Shown: positions 48,821-59,117 of the stretch, in pieces
Numbering within the stretch: position 1 is the first letter of the stretch
How the letters are laid out: each line of letters begins with the position of its first letter
NCBI GenBank assembly: GCA_019358895.1
Contig: JAHHIG010000001.1
Location: forward strand, 248,001 to 312,000
Origin: Tildeniella nuda ZEHNDER 1965/U140
Lineage (GTDB): Bacteria; Cyanobacteriota; Cyanobacteriia; Leptolyngbyales; Leptolyngbyaceae
Direction: 5' to 3'
DNA length: 64,000 bases
Program-made: the position numbers and the translations under genes
Notes under the pieces: model-generated
The model's input: the letters and a program-made list of their open reading frames with translations, nothing else
Database searches by the model: none
What the model was told of the DNA's origin: nothing

Positions 48821-50008
48821 CTATCGGATAGAGATGACCGGGACTGGCATTTGGCTCACCGTCAGGATTTCTTGTCGTGCCCAGCGATCTGCCGCAAGGA
48901 TGTCTTCCAGACTGGGGTTGGAACGGTTGTGGCTCTGGTAGCGATCGCAGACTTGCTCAATCAAGCGAGGAATGTCTAGAAATTGAATTTTTTCGTCTAG
49001 AAACAGTGCAACTGCCTGTTCATTTGCTGCATTTAAGACCGCAGGCATACAGCCTCCAGCCCGCCCTGCTGCATAGGCTAACTGCATACAGGGGTATTTT
49101 TGATGATCGGGTTCCCGGAATGTGAGCGTGCCAGCCTTGACCAGATCGAGCGGTTCCCACCTGGTAGCAAGGCGCTCTGGATAAGACAGCGCGTAAAGTA
49201 ACGGCAGGCGCATATCTGCCCAACCTAATTGCGCTAACACAGAGGTATCCTGCAACTCAATGAGCGAATGAATGATACTTTGGGGATGGATGACGATCGC
49301 GATCTGGTCGTAGTCTGCCCCAAACAAATAATGCGCTTCGATGACTTCTAACCCTTTGTTCATCAAAGTGGCAGAGTCGATCGTAATTTTTCGACCCATC
49401 GACCAGTTGGGATGCTTAAGGGCATCAGCCACGGTGACGTGCGCTAGTTTATCGACGGGCAGATCGCGGAAAGCCCCACCCGAAGCGGTGAGCAGAATGC
49501 GGCGCAAGCCACCATCCGGTACGCCCTGGAGACACTGGAAAATTGCCGAATGCTCTGAATCGGCAGGCAGCAGTTTCACACCATGCTTTTGCACGAGCGG
49601 TAGCACAACTGGCGCACCCGCTATCAGCGTTTCTTTGTTTGCCAGAGCAATATCTTTGCCCGCTTCGATCGCCGCGATCGTTGGCAACAGTCCTGCACAA
49701 CCGACGATGCCTGTCACGACCACGTCGGCTGTACTCCAACGAGCCACTTCAATAACTCCAGCTTCATCGGCTAAAAGAGTGGGTTGTGGATCGATATCGG
49801 CGATCGCAGCCTGAAGATCGGGCAACAGTTCTGATTCACACAGCGCCACGATCGCGGGACGAAATTGGCGAATTTGCTGTGCCAGAAGCGCTACATTGCG
49901 TCCTGCGGCTAACCCAACAATGCGAAATTCGTCTGGGTGCTGGGCAACAATATCAAGCGTTTGAGTGCCAATGGAGCCAGTTGAGCCGAGGAGAGAAATT
50001 GCTTTCAC
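48821..50008 (-). CDS. dxr: 1-deoxy-D-xylulose-5-phosphate reductoisomerase
   Basis: 395 residues. Second step of the MEP pathway (DXP to MEP with NADPH and Mg/Mn). NADPH fold [16 protein letters not shown]; metal and substrate site [15 protein letters not shown] and LTASGGAF; then [20 protein letters not shown] and [21 protein letters not shown]-terminal helical domain follows. Start ATG 50008 with no clear strong ribosome site. Confidence 0.97.
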   Translation of the reverse strand: MKAISLLGSTGSIGTQTLDIVAQHPDEFRIVGLAAGRNVALLAQQIRQFRPAIVALCESELLPDLQAAIADIDPQPTLLADEAGVIEVARWSTADVVVTGIVGCAGLLPTIAAIEAGKDIALANKETLIAGAPVVLPLVQKHGVKLLPADSEHSAIFQCLQGVPDGGLRRILLTASGGAFRDLPVDKLAHVTVADALKHPNWSMGRKITIDSATLMNKGLEVIEAHYLFGADYDQIAIVIHPQSIIHSLIELQDTSVLAQLGWADMRLPLLYALSYPERLATRWEPLDLVKAGTLTFREPDHQKYPCMQLAYAAGRAGGCMPAVLNAANEQAVALFLDEKIQFLDIPRLIEQVCDRYQSHNRSNPSLEDILAADRWARQEILTVSQMPVPVISIR

Positions 50009-50141
50009 GATCGCCGAAGTCCAGTCACGCCTCCCCTATCTTACGCTTGCCGCGCACTTAACCTGGAAGAAATTCTTAAGCAGAGTGAGAATAATCCTGC
50101 AATTGTCAAAACGATCGCGCCTTGATTAAAGGCTCCAACGT

Positions 50142-50429
50142 TTATGGCTCGCCTGCATTGCGTTGCAGTATATCCAGAATGCGACGGTTTTCAGTTTGCA
50201 GTCCTCGGATGTCGGATTCCATGATTTCCATGCGTTGAAGGCTTTGCTGCATAATCTGCACGATCGCTTCAACATTCTGATTCGTGCGATCGGCATTAAT
50301 GCGAAAGGCTTCCATGTCGCGCTGGTGAATTTCAACGGTGCTGAGTAGAACGCTGACTGCCATTTTGATGTCGATCGAGTCGTTTTCAAGGCGATCGACT
50401 CGATTGGGTAAGTCATTCGATTGAGCCAT
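50142..50429 (-). CDS. small coiled-coil protein
   Basis: 95 residues, mostly one coiled coil: RVDRLENDSIDIKMAVSVLL, RTNQNVEAIVQIMQQSLQRM, ESDIRGLQTENRRILDILQR. No membrane segment. Cyanobacteria often carry such short heptad proteins of unknown role. A competing frame at 50126-50416 on the same strand has less natural composition and is rejected. Confidence 0.6.
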   Translation of the reverse strand: MAQSNDLPNRVDRLENDSIDIKMAVSVLLSTVEIHQRDMEAFRINADRTNQNVEAIVQIMQQSLQRMEIMESDIRGLQTENRRILDILQRNAGEP

Positions 50430-50500
50430 GATCTTGTTCTATCAGTGTTTACCAGTTTAGGCGATCGCCATTGGAGAGGCGATCGCTCAGCTCAGAAAGC

Positions 50501-50540
50501 AAACAGCGATCGCCTTTCTAATGAGACGATCGCTGTTTTT
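50501..50540 (-). terminator. stem-loop after atpC, HIP1-rich
   Basis: AAACAGCGATCG (50501-50512) pairs perfectly with CGATCGCTGTTT (50527-50538) over a 14-base loop. The stem is made of two HIP1-like sites, with further HIP1 copies just outside. The T-run is clearer on the plus strand, so terminator function for atpC is likely but not certain. Confidence 0.55.
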
Positions 50541-50585
50541 GACAGATACAGAGTCAGGTTTTTTGTCTCTCAATGGTTCACGCGA

Positions 50586-50993
50586 TCAAACTGTACCACC
50601 AGCAGCTTGCAGACGAGCACGGGCACGCTTAAACGCCTGTGTTGCCTGAATGCTTGCCGAGCGATCGTCGTTTTGCAGCGACTGGTTATACTTCGCTTCT
50701 GCTTCTGTAAACGCAGCACGTGCTTTTTCTTTGTCGATCGTGTCGCCACGTTCGGCTGCATTGACCAGCACCGTGACTTCGTTACTATCCACTTCGGCAA
50801 ACCCGCCTGAGAGGGCGATCGGTACCCAAGTTTTGTCTGACCGAACTCGCATCACTCCAGTATCCAGAGCGGTCAACAAAGGTGCGTGCCCTGTCAAGAT
50901 GCCTAGTTGCCCGGTGGTGCTGGGCAGAATCACTTCTTCTGCTTCTGCATCCCAGATGGTTTTATCGGGTGCAATGACACGAACAGTTAGCAT
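50586..50993 (-). CDS. atpC: ATP synthase F1 epsilon subunit
   Basis: 135 residues. N-terminal beta-sandwich ([40 protein letters not shown]) and C-terminal helices ([20 protein letters not shown]). Central-stalk subunit that inhibits ATP hydrolysis. It follows atpD, as in other cyanobacteria where beta and epsilon form a separate operon. Confidence 0.96.
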   Translation of the reverse strand: MLTVRVIAPDKTIWDAEAEEVILPSTTGQLGILTGHAPLLTALDTGVMRVRSDKTWVPIALSGGFAEVDSNEVTVLVNAAERGDTIDKEKARAAFTEAEAKYNQSLQNDDRSASIQATQAFKRARARLQAAGGTV

Positions 50994-51042
50994 AGATAAT
51001 TTTTCCTAAAGGCAGGACGGTTAACTGAGAGAGTTTTTAGTC

Positions 51043-51087
51043 ATTGGTTGTTAGTTGTTAGACCGTTACTAACAACTAACAACTAAT
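51043..51087. repeat. 19-bp inverted repeat of TTGTTAG heptamers between atpD and atpC
   Basis: ATTGGTTGTTAGTTGTTAG (51043-51061) and CTAACAACTAACAACTAAT (51069-51087) are complementary at 18 of 19 positions with a 7-base loop. The arms are tandem heptamers of an STRR type, so this hairpin arose from two opposed arrays. Confidence 0.8.
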
Positions 51088-51095
51088 CGCTTTAC

Positions 51096-52919
<1,824 letters not shown>

Positions 52920-53339
52920 ATGCAGGTGTTTGTTTTACTGTTTAATGCTGACACGGAAAATGAAGGCATCCACACGATTCGGATTGGCGATCGCAATCTG
53001 GTGCTGATCTTTGAGCAGGAAGACGATGCGACCCGCTACGCACTATTGCTAGAGGCGCAAGATTTTCCGGTGCCAACGGTTGAAGTAATGGAGCAGGCTG
53101 ACATTGAGGGGTTCTGTGCAAGTGCTGGCTATGAGGGTCAGTTTGTGCCTGCTGGTTTTGTGCCTCAAACCGATGCCGATCGGCTGCTCTTGGCTCCCCC
53201 TGAAACTAATTTGGTTGAAACCGACTGGCAGGAAGACCAGAAGACAGAAATATCAGAATTAGAGCCAGAATCCAAAGGGGACGCGATCGCCGATGCAGAG
53301 TTGGAGCGCCTTCGCCGCCAACTGGAGGGGCTGCTGTAG
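52920..53339 (+). CDS. DUF3110 protein
   Basis: 139 residues. The DUF3110 domain (about 1-85) is visible: MQVFVLLFNADTENEGIHTI, LVLIFEQEDDATRYALLLEA and VPTVEVMEQADIEGFC. The C-terminal part is acidic (LVETDWQEDQ, EISELEPESKGD) and low in order. Family restricted to cyanobacteria and plastids; function unknown. The stop is directly followed by an STRR tract. Confidence 0.85.
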   Translation: MQVFVLLFNADTENEGIHTIRIGDRNLVLIFEQEDDATRYALLLEAQDFPVPTVEVMEQADIEGFCASAGYEGQFVPAGFVPQTDADRLLLAPPETNLVETDWQEDQKTEISELEPESKGDAIADAELERLRRQLEGLL

Positions 53340-53408
53340 AAGGCAGAGGGCAGAGGGCAGAAGGCTAGACTCGAATGCCCTTTTATCCTTTATCCTTTAT
53401 CCTTTAGA
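53338..53408. repeat. STRR tract between the DUF3110 gene and murQ
   Basis: GCAGAGG/GCAGAAG heptamers (about four) followed by TTTATCC heptamers (about four), ending about 16 bases before the murQ ATG. Its left-to-right order is that of GH116 insertion 3. Confidence 0.8.
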
Positions 53409-53424
53409 CCTTCTTTTTCTCCCC

Positions 53425-54339
53425 ATGCCCAATCTAGACGAACGTGGACATCTACTGACGGAGCAGGCAAATCCAAAGAGCGAACATCTGGATCAGTTGA
53501 CGACGCTGGAACTGGTGGATCTGTTTAACCAGGAAGATGCTCGAACGATCGTGGCGATCGCGGAGGCACGAGAGCAACTGGCAACAGCGATCGACCTCAC
53601 CGCAACCTCACTACGGCAAGGTGGACGGCTATTCTACATCGGAGCCGGGACAAGTGGACGACTGGGCGTGTTGGATGCGGCGGAATGTCCGCCTACATTT
53701 TGCTCTGATCCAGAACAAGTACAGGGCATCATTGCCGGGGGAGCCGAAGCATTAGTCCGCAGTTCGGAAGGGTTGGAGGATCGAGTAGATGATGGGGCAG
53801 CGGCGATCGCCGATCGACACATCACCGCTATCGATGTCGTTGTTGGCATCACCGCGGGTGGCACGACCCCCTACGTTCACGGGGCGTTACAGGCAGCGCG
53901 TCAGCGAGGAGCCACCACCATCTTGATCGCCTGCGTTCCTGCCGATCAGGTGAGCGCTCAGGTCGATGTGGACATTCGCTTACTGGTGGGTGCTGAAGTG
54001 CTGGCGGGTTCAACGCGTCTCAAAGCTGGCACCGTAACAAAACTGGCACTCAATATTCTCTCTACAGGTGTGATGGTGCAGTTGGGCAAGGTCTACGGCA
54101 ATCGCATGGTAGATGTGGCGGTTACGAACAAAAAGCTGCACGATCGCGCCCTCCGCATTCTGCAAGACCTGACTGACTTGAACCGTGAGGCTGCTGATTA
54201 TCTCTTGGAACAGAGCGATCGCAGTGTCAAACTCGCGCTCTTGATGCATTGGACGGGATTAGGGAAAGAAGAGGGCGATCGGCTTTTGGCGGATTATCAA
54301 GGCAACCTGAGAAAGGCGGCTATGGCATCGCATGAGTAG
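53425..54339 (+). CDS. murQ: N-acetylmuramic acid 6-phosphate etherase
   Basis: 304 residues from the ATG at 53425 (MPNLDERGHLLTEQANPKSE); the open frame to 53293 reads through the repeat tract and overlaps the DUF3110 gene, so is not used. It cleaves the lactyl ether of MurNAc-6-P in cell-wall recycling. SIS fold with FYIGAGTSGRLGVLDAAECP and VVGITAGGTTPYVHGAL. Blocks GSTRLKAGTVTKLALNILST and GNRMVDVAVTNKKL are family-typical. Cytosolic. Confidence 0.95.
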   Translation: MPNLDERGHLLTEQANPKSEHLDQLTTLELVDLFNQEDARTIVAIAEAREQLATAIDLTATSLRQGGRLFYIGAGTSGRLGVLDAAECPPTFCSDPEQVQGIIAGGAEALVRSSEGLEDRVDDGAAAIADRHITAIDVVVGITAGGTTPYVHGALQAARQRGATTILIACVPADQVSAQVDVDIRLLVGAEVLAGSTRLKAGTVTKLALNILSTGVMVQLGKVYGNRMVDVAVTNKKLHDRALRILQDLTDLNREAADYLLEQSDRSVKLALLMHWTGLGKEEGDRLLADYQGNLRKAAMASHE

Positions 54340-54492
54340 CGTTCTCAATCACCCGTCACAAGTAACCTCGAACTTGACGGAGAATCTCCCAATGGTCGGG
54401 TGTATTGGGGTTGTTGGGCGGCTATCGTGTAGCGATCGAACAGATAGGGAGTTTGCTAGCTAAAGCACTTATTGAAACAGTGGAGTTCCATT

Positions 54493-55099
54493 ATGGCAGA
54501 AGCAAAGTCCACACAAAACACTTCATCACGACTGAGTGTCAAGCATTGTACGACTGAAATTGACGGCACAGAGATCTTTTATCGGGAAGCTGGCTCATCG
54601 GATGCGCCCGTGCTGCTACTACCGCATGGTTATCCTTCCTCATCGTTCCAGTTTCGCAATTTTATACCTGTGTTGGCTGACCGCTGGCACTTGATTGCAC
54701 CGGATTATCCGGGTTTTGGCTATAGCGACACACCCGATCAGACACACTTCAATTACACTTTCGAGGGCTATGCTGACTTTCTTGAGCGGTTTACTGTGGC
54801 GATGAACCTAACGCGATATGCGCTCTACCTGCATGACTACGGCTCCCAGATCGGGCTTCGCCTTGCTATGAAAGATCATGATTGGTCTAATGGAGGGCTT
54901 ACGGGAAAATCTTAATTGGTTCCCCAAGTGCCAAGGCTATCTACGCGAACACCAGCCACCGACACTGATTGTCTGGGGTTCTCAAGATGGTTATATGCCT
55001 GAAGGCGCGGCGCAAGCATATCTCAGAGATTTACCTCACGCTGAACTGCACATCTTGGACGGTGGACACTGCCATCATCCCTCTGCGCGATTGACTCAC
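54493..55099 (+). pseudogene. decayed alpha/beta hydrolase (haloalkane dehalogenase-like)
   Basis: The ATG at 54493 begins a normal alpha/beta hydrolase: LLLPHGYPSSSFQFRNFIP (oxyanion HGxP), LIAPDYPGFGYSDTP and YLHDYGSQIGLRLAMKD, where the nucleophile position reads HDYGSQIG. The frame then ends at 54915 in unrelated residues. In a different frame from about 54890 the C-terminal part continues: GYLREHQPPTLIVWGSQDGY, LPHAELHILDGGHC (catalytic His region). About 100 residues of the cap and core are missing between them. Deletion plus frameshift: not functional. Confidence 0.75.
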
Positions 55100-55255
55100 T
55101 CGGTGGTCACTGCGGTCATGATAATTTGGTGTAGGGGTTTTGGCTCCGACTCTGAAAGTTCGTTTAGCGTAGGTTCCTCGTGTAAACTAGCAATGCACTG
55201 GCAACCCGCCTAAACCCAAAAACTTTCGCAGCACAGATCGTCGAGGCAGAACTTC

Positions 55256-55771
55256 ATGGCTATCGTAGACTCTAAAGGTCGCTTGTTTGGCAAAGTCAGC
55301 ATTTTAGATCTTGGCGCTGCCCTGGTGGTTTTGTTGGTCATTGTGGGTGTCCTGCTGCCTAGCTTTACGGGTGCCCAACTTAGCTCCAACGTCAAACCCG
55401 TTGAGGTGGATGTGGTCATTCGCAGCGTTGGCTCTCAAGACCCTAAGACCCTGCTGAAAGAAGGGGATAAAACCAGCCTGATCATTCGGAATCAGCCCTT
55501 TGGCGATATCAAAATTAAAGCGGTGAGAGAACTGCCCCGCAATGTCGCAGTCCCTCAGCCCAATGGCTCTCTTAAAGCCCTGCCTGATCCTCGACCTGAA
55601 GCAGCCCTCACGAAGGATTTTCTCGTGACGGTTGCGGGCGATGCCAACATGACCAAGAATGGTCCTCTGCTGGGCAACAACAAGATCAAAACGGGCACCA
55701 AGATTGAGCTTGAAGGCTTTACTTACGATTTTTCAGATCTATATGTGATTGATGTTCGCGTTGGTGCCTAG
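55256..55771 (+). CDS. DUF4330 protein
   Basis: 171 residues. MAIVDSKGRLFGKVSILDLG is the typical start, followed by a transmembrane helix (about 20-38, AALVVLLVIVGVLLPSF) and a beta-rich domain (PVEVDVVIRSVGSQDPKTLL, PKNG-like TKNGPLLGNNKIKTGTKIEL). This matches the cyanobacterial DUF4330 family of unknown function. Single-pass, with the domain probably outside the cytosol. Confidence 0.8.
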   Translation: MAIVDSKGRLFGKVSILDLGAALVVLLVIVGVLLPSFTGAQLSSNVKPVEVDVVIRSVGSQDPKTLLKEGDKTSLIIRNQPFGDIKIKAVRELPRNVAVPQPNGSLKALPDPRPEAALTKDFLVTVAGDANMTKNGPLLGNNKIKTGTKIELEGFTYDFSDLYVIDVRVGA

Positions 55772-55781
55772 ATGGCAAGCG

Positions 55782-56669
55782 CTACTTCAGCAGTGCGAGA
55801 AATCTGCGGATCAGGGCGATCGACACCGCTGGCAACTCCAACTGAGGGGTCAAACCAACGTCATCAATCACCTCCAGTGCCCGAATCGCTTGCGGGTTAA
55901 GTGCTGCCAGCCGATAGCCAATGTCGGGTTCTGTGAATTGCGATCGCTTGCCCCATAGCATTGCCGTCGGTACCGTCAACTGAGCAATGAAGAGCGCAAG
56001 ATCGAAGGACAAATCTCCCCGCACGAACGAAAGCGCCGCATATTCAGCGTTTGGCTGTTGGGCAGATTCCAGGTACGCTTCGACGATTTCGGGAAAGATG
56101 CGGTCTGCCTGTGCAAACTGTCGCTGTTCGAGAAAGTTGCGGATGCCCCAACTGGCGGCAATGCCTGTGCTGTAGAGGACGCGATCGAGCACTGGCGTAC
56201 TGACCAGTTGGGCAAAGAAACTGCGCGTGTAGTCTTCGCCAAAATCAGAAAGCCCCGCTGGTGCGGTCAAAATCAGAGAGTGGAACAACTCTGGACGGAC
56301 GATCGCGGCGCGAATGACGATCGCGGCGGTTAGCGATGATGCCACCACAGTCACAGCGCCTTCACACGTCTGTTCCAGGAACTCAATGATCGTCGTGATG
56401 TAGTCCTCTACTTGATATTGCCGTTCTGGGTGTTCCGATCGCCCCCATCCAATCAAGTCGGGTGCCAGGATGCGATACTCTGACGCAAACGCAGGATAGA
56501 CCTTCGACCATTCATATGCCGAGGAACCACCCCCAAACCCGTGAAGAAACACGAGCGTGGGCAGATCGCGATCGTTGGCTACCCAGGGCGGTGCGTCAGC
56601 CGTGTAGTAGACCATTTTGCCGAGTGACGTAACGGTAGAGTGTTGATCAAAACCAGGTGGGAGAAACAT
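55782..56669 (-). CDS. alpha/beta hydrolase without the usual catalytic His
   Basis: 295 residues. The fold is clear: LPTLVFLHGFGGGSSAYEWS (oxyanion), YRILAPDLIGWGRSEHP, the nucleophile elbow VVASSLTAAIVIR (Ser in ASSLT instead of the common GxSxG) and a late Asp. In the strand before the C-terminal helix, where GHxPxxExP is expected, the text is VIDDVGLTPQLELP, so the catalytic His is missing or shifted. It may be inactive or use another base. Cytosolic; convergent with the DUF4330 gene. Confidence 0.75.
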   Translation of the reverse strand: MFLPPGFDQHSTVTSLGKMVYYTADAPPWVANDRDLPTLVFLHGFGGGSSAYEWSKVYPAFASEYRILAPDLIGWGRSEHPERQYQVEDYITTIIEFLEQTCEGAVTVVASSLTAAIVIRAAIVRPELFHSLILTAPAGLSDFGEDYTRSFFAQLVSTPVLDRVLYSTGIAASWGIRNFLEQRQFAQADRIFPEIVEAYLESAQQPNAEYAALSFVRGDLSFDLALFIAQLTVPTAMLWGKRSQFTEPDIGYRLAALNPQAIRALEVIDDVGLTPQLELPAVSIALIRRFLALLK

Positions 56670-56725
56670 GCGCTTTGGTGAGAGTAGGACAGAGTGAGCG
56701 GCATAGAACGCTGTAGCAGTGTGGT

Positions 56726-57244
56726 TTATCTGCGTACAACGACTGACGTACCAATTCTCGCCCAGTTAAACAACCAGCGAGCATGGTCAACTGCAAGATT
56801 AACGCACCCATGACTGACTGGCGTACCAAAGCGACGATGCCAATAGGCTCCATGAATGGCATAGCTACCGCTGTAGTACATCGTGTAGGGCACATCGGCA
56901 ATGTCATAATCATCGCCTCTCATACGGGCATAGCGATCGCGCGTTTGAATGGCAAAGACTCCGGTTCGGGTGGGCGTTGAAGCTTTGCCTGTAGAGATCA
57001 GAATCGCGTAGACAGGCGCTTTGCCTTCCCAGGCAATGAGTCGCTGGCTGGACAGCTTGATCTCAATCCAGCGCTGTTTTGATTGTTCCAAGCGACGAAT
57101 TGCAGTTGCAGTAGTGTCAGTTCGTGCCACGACCGTTGGTGCTGTGACAGAGAATTGCGCGATCGCCTGCGACGGCAATAGACCGACAGCACCCGCTAAA
57201 ATTAACAAACCCAGGCTTTGCTTGAAACCGCGAAGCAGCAACAT
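56726..57244 (-). CDS. L,D-transpeptidase (YkuD family)
   Basis: 172 residues with a signal peptide (about 1-29: SLGLLILAGAVGLLPSQAIA). The YkuD domain spans about 55-172 with the catalytic block AIHGAYWHRRFGTPVSHGCV, containing the HxX14-17-SHGC(V/I)N signature (catalytic Cys). Such enzymes cross-link peptidoglycan or anchor proteins in the periplasm. Start ATG 57244; upstream sequence ends in AAAGGAGTAAACGACG, a good ribosome site. Confidence 0.93.
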   Translation of the reverse strand: MLLLRGFKQSLGLLILAGAVGLLPSQAIAQFSVTAPTVVARTDTTATAIRRLEQSKQRWIEIKLSSQRLIAWEGKAPVYAILISTGKASTPTRTGVFAIQTRDRYARMRGDDYDIADVPYTMYYSGSYAIHGAYWHRRFGTPVSHGCVNLAVDHARWLFNWARIGTSVVVRR

Positions 57245-57369
57245 CGTCGTTTACTCCTTTTATTGTTTTCTACACTCCTCTCTACGATTTTTCCCGCCTC
57301 AAAGCTGATCATTAAGCCAACGTTCAAAGCGGCTTTACAGTTGACTGTCCCTCCAGGTTCTAAGCTTCA

Positions 57370-58020
57370 TCATCTTCTGGCAGAGGGGATCGCAAGGCGC
57401 TGCACCAGCGTTTTTGCTTGCTGGGCGATCGCGTCCCAATTGCCTTCAACCACTGCCTGCTTTGGAAATAGATTGCCCGAAAGCCCAACCGCGATCGCCC
57501 CAGCGGTCAAAAGTTCAGCAGCATTATCCAGCGTCACACCACCTGTTGGAATGAGCGGAATATGACCCAACGGTGCTTGCAGACTTTGAATGTAGGCTGC
57601 GCCGCCTAATGCCTGTACCGGGAAAACTTTGACGCTGCTTGCCCCTGCCTGCCACGCGCTGACGATTTCTGTAGGAGAAAGCGCACCAGGGGTGATGGGC
57701 ACGTTTTGTGCGGTAGCAAACTCGATCAGGTTAGTAGCAACATGAGGCGTGAAAAGGAATTGGGCACCTGCCGCGATCGCCTCCTGCAAGTGTGCTTCCT
57801 GCAACAGCGTACCTGCGCCGATCGTACAGTGGGGCAAGTGTAGACGCAGTTTTTGGATTAACGCAGGAGCACGATCGCTGTTCCAGGCAATTTCGATGAG
57901 CCGGATGCCTCCAGCCGCTGCTGCCTTTGCCATCTGGTAGCCGCTTTCAAAGTGTGGCGCACGAATGACCGCGATCGCGCGAAACTGTTGTAAGAGGGTG
58001 TACCAGTCTTGAGGGGTCAT
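57370..58020 (-). CDS. eda: KDPG/KHG aldolase
   Basis: 216 residues, class I aldolase. It splits 2-keto-3-deoxy-6-phosphogluconate (Entner-Doudoroff) or 4-hydroxy-2-oxoglutarate. The Schiff-base Lys is in ASSVKVFPVQALGG; FTPHVATNLIEFA precedes it; phosphate site IPTGGVTLDNAAEL. The pathway use (ED in cyanobacteria) is known for the family, not shown here. Start ATG 58020; the gene stands between LDT and a hairpin-rich repeat. Confidence 0.9.
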   Translation of the reverse strand: MTPQDWYTLLQQFRAIAVIRAPHFESGYQMAKAAAAGGIRLIEIAWNSDRAPALIQKLRLHLPHCTIGAGTLLQEAHLQEAIAAGAQFLFTPHVATNLIEFATAQNVPITPGALSPTEIVSAWQAGASSVKVFPVQALGGAAYIQSLQAPLGHIPLIPTGGVTLDNAAELLTAGAIAVGLSGNLFPKQAVVEGNWDAIAQQAKTLVQRLAIPSARR

Positions 58021-58419
58021 GATGGAGATAACGCACGTACTAAGGATTGTGGATTAAATGACCTGTAATTCTGTGTAGGATGCCGTCAGCGTAGCGTAAC
58101 GCATCGCTTCCGGGGCTTTGATGCGTTACGGCTAGCGTCTTTAGCGAAGCCATGCCGTAGCTTGCTTCTCGAAGAGTAGGCTATACGCATCCTATAAAAT
58201 TCGGTGTGATTGAATTCTTATGCCTAAGTGCGATCGTCAATGCATGGAAGCGTCGCTTAATGAGCGAAAATTACTAAACTAAAAGCAACCGCTAACGATA
58301 CGTTTGCTGAACGCGCTACAAACGAAGGAATCGCGCTGTTCTATGATGTGATTGCGTCCTGTCGCCGCCGCGTTGCCAAGTTTCATCTCAGTCGTTGCTC
58401 AAGAGGTTAGCACTAGCCA
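58021..58419. other. 399-bp stretch without a supported gene
   Basis: Holds the hairpin-rich repeat element at 58076-58194. A short open piece at about 58279-58410 (+) reads LKATANDTFAERATNEGIAL and ends with a TAG; it looks coding-like but has no start or recognisable family and may be a relic. Confidence 0.4.
58076..58194. repeat. hairpin-rich repeat element
   Basis: Terminal inverted repeat TAGGATGC / GCATCCTA encloses an inner perfect 11-bp hairpin, CGTAACGCATC (58095-58105) with GATGCGTTACG (58120-58130), and a GC-rich remainder with several GCTAGCG/CGAAGC pieces. About 119 bp, no coding capacity. It resembles the dispersed palindromic repeats of cyanobacteria. Confidence 0.6.
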
Positions 58420-59055
58420 ATGAACTATGCGTCACCAGAAAAACTCGCTCAATTGGCAGACAGCAAGCAGCGACTGAAACGCCTGCTGCGAAACAGAATT
58501 GAGGTGCTGAAAGAGAAGCTAGACAACTTTACTGTGGTTGATATCAATGGCAAACCTGTTGGTGAGGTGAGAAATTTGCTTCTTAACCAGCGGCAGCTAT
58601 CGCTGTTGATTGTGCGACCTGATATCCACCGATATTGGCATTTTGTACTGCTGAGTAGCCGCTTGGTGCAACAGATCAGTCTGCGCGATCGCGTCGTTTT
58701 GGTACAAACCACTCAGGCAGACATGAGCTACCTACCAGAACATCAAGCCACTCAGCATTCTGCTCATCTTAGCGACGAGACCAGCGCACAGACTGACTTT
58801 AAGGCACCCGTTCATCAGTTGCCTGCCTCTTTGCTCACCGATCGCCGCCATCGTTTAAAGCCTGCAAATGGAACAATGACTTTTCTAGGTCAGGCGATCG
58901 CTCAGAGCGCGACTCCAACGCCTGGAAATGCGAAGCCGTTATGGGATGTTCCTGAACGACCGAAAGTACTCGCAGATGCCGTTGACGCTATGCCCCGATC
59001 GGCTCACTCTCAAACATCTGACCCTCAAACGCAGACAAGTACAAGCAAAAATTAA
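58420..59055 (+). CDS. PRC-barrel-like protein of unknown function
   Basis: 211 residues. Residues about 33-105 (FTVVDINGKPVGEVRNLLLN, QLSLLIVRPDIHRYWHFVLL, DRVVLVQTTQADMSYLP) fit a PRC-barrel-like beta domain. The C-terminal half is polar and rich in Ser/Thr/Gln, probably disordered. No signal or membrane segment. An inverted repeat follows the stop. Confidence 0.65.
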   Translation: MNYASPEKLAQLADSKQRLKRLLRNRIEVLKEKLDNFTVVDINGKPVGEVRNLLLNQRQLSLLIVRPDIHRYWHFVLLSSRLVQQISLRDRVVLVQTTQADMSYLPEHQATQHSAHLSDETSAQTDFKAPVHQLPASLLTDRRHRLKPANGTMTFLGQAIAQSATPTPGNAKPLWDVPERPKVLADAVDAMPRSAHSQTSDPQTQTSTSKN

Positions 59056-59083
59056 GGTGGCTCTAGCGCACTAGAACCACCCT
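59054..59083. terminator. hairpin between convergent genes
   Basis: AAGGTGGCTCTAG (59054-59066) and CTAGAACCACCCT (59071-59083) pair at 11 of 13 positions over a CGCA loop, just after the PRC-barrel gene and about 35 bp before the ftsH stop. No T-run, so a weak bidirectional terminator. Confidence 0.55.
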
Positions 59084-59117
59084 AAACCCGTTGAGTAAGC
59101 GTCGAATGCGACTAATG

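Noticed and set aside
50126-50416. Alternative frame to the small coiled-coil protein
   Set aside because: The 50142-50429 frame has a regular heptad pattern and better composition; this one does not.
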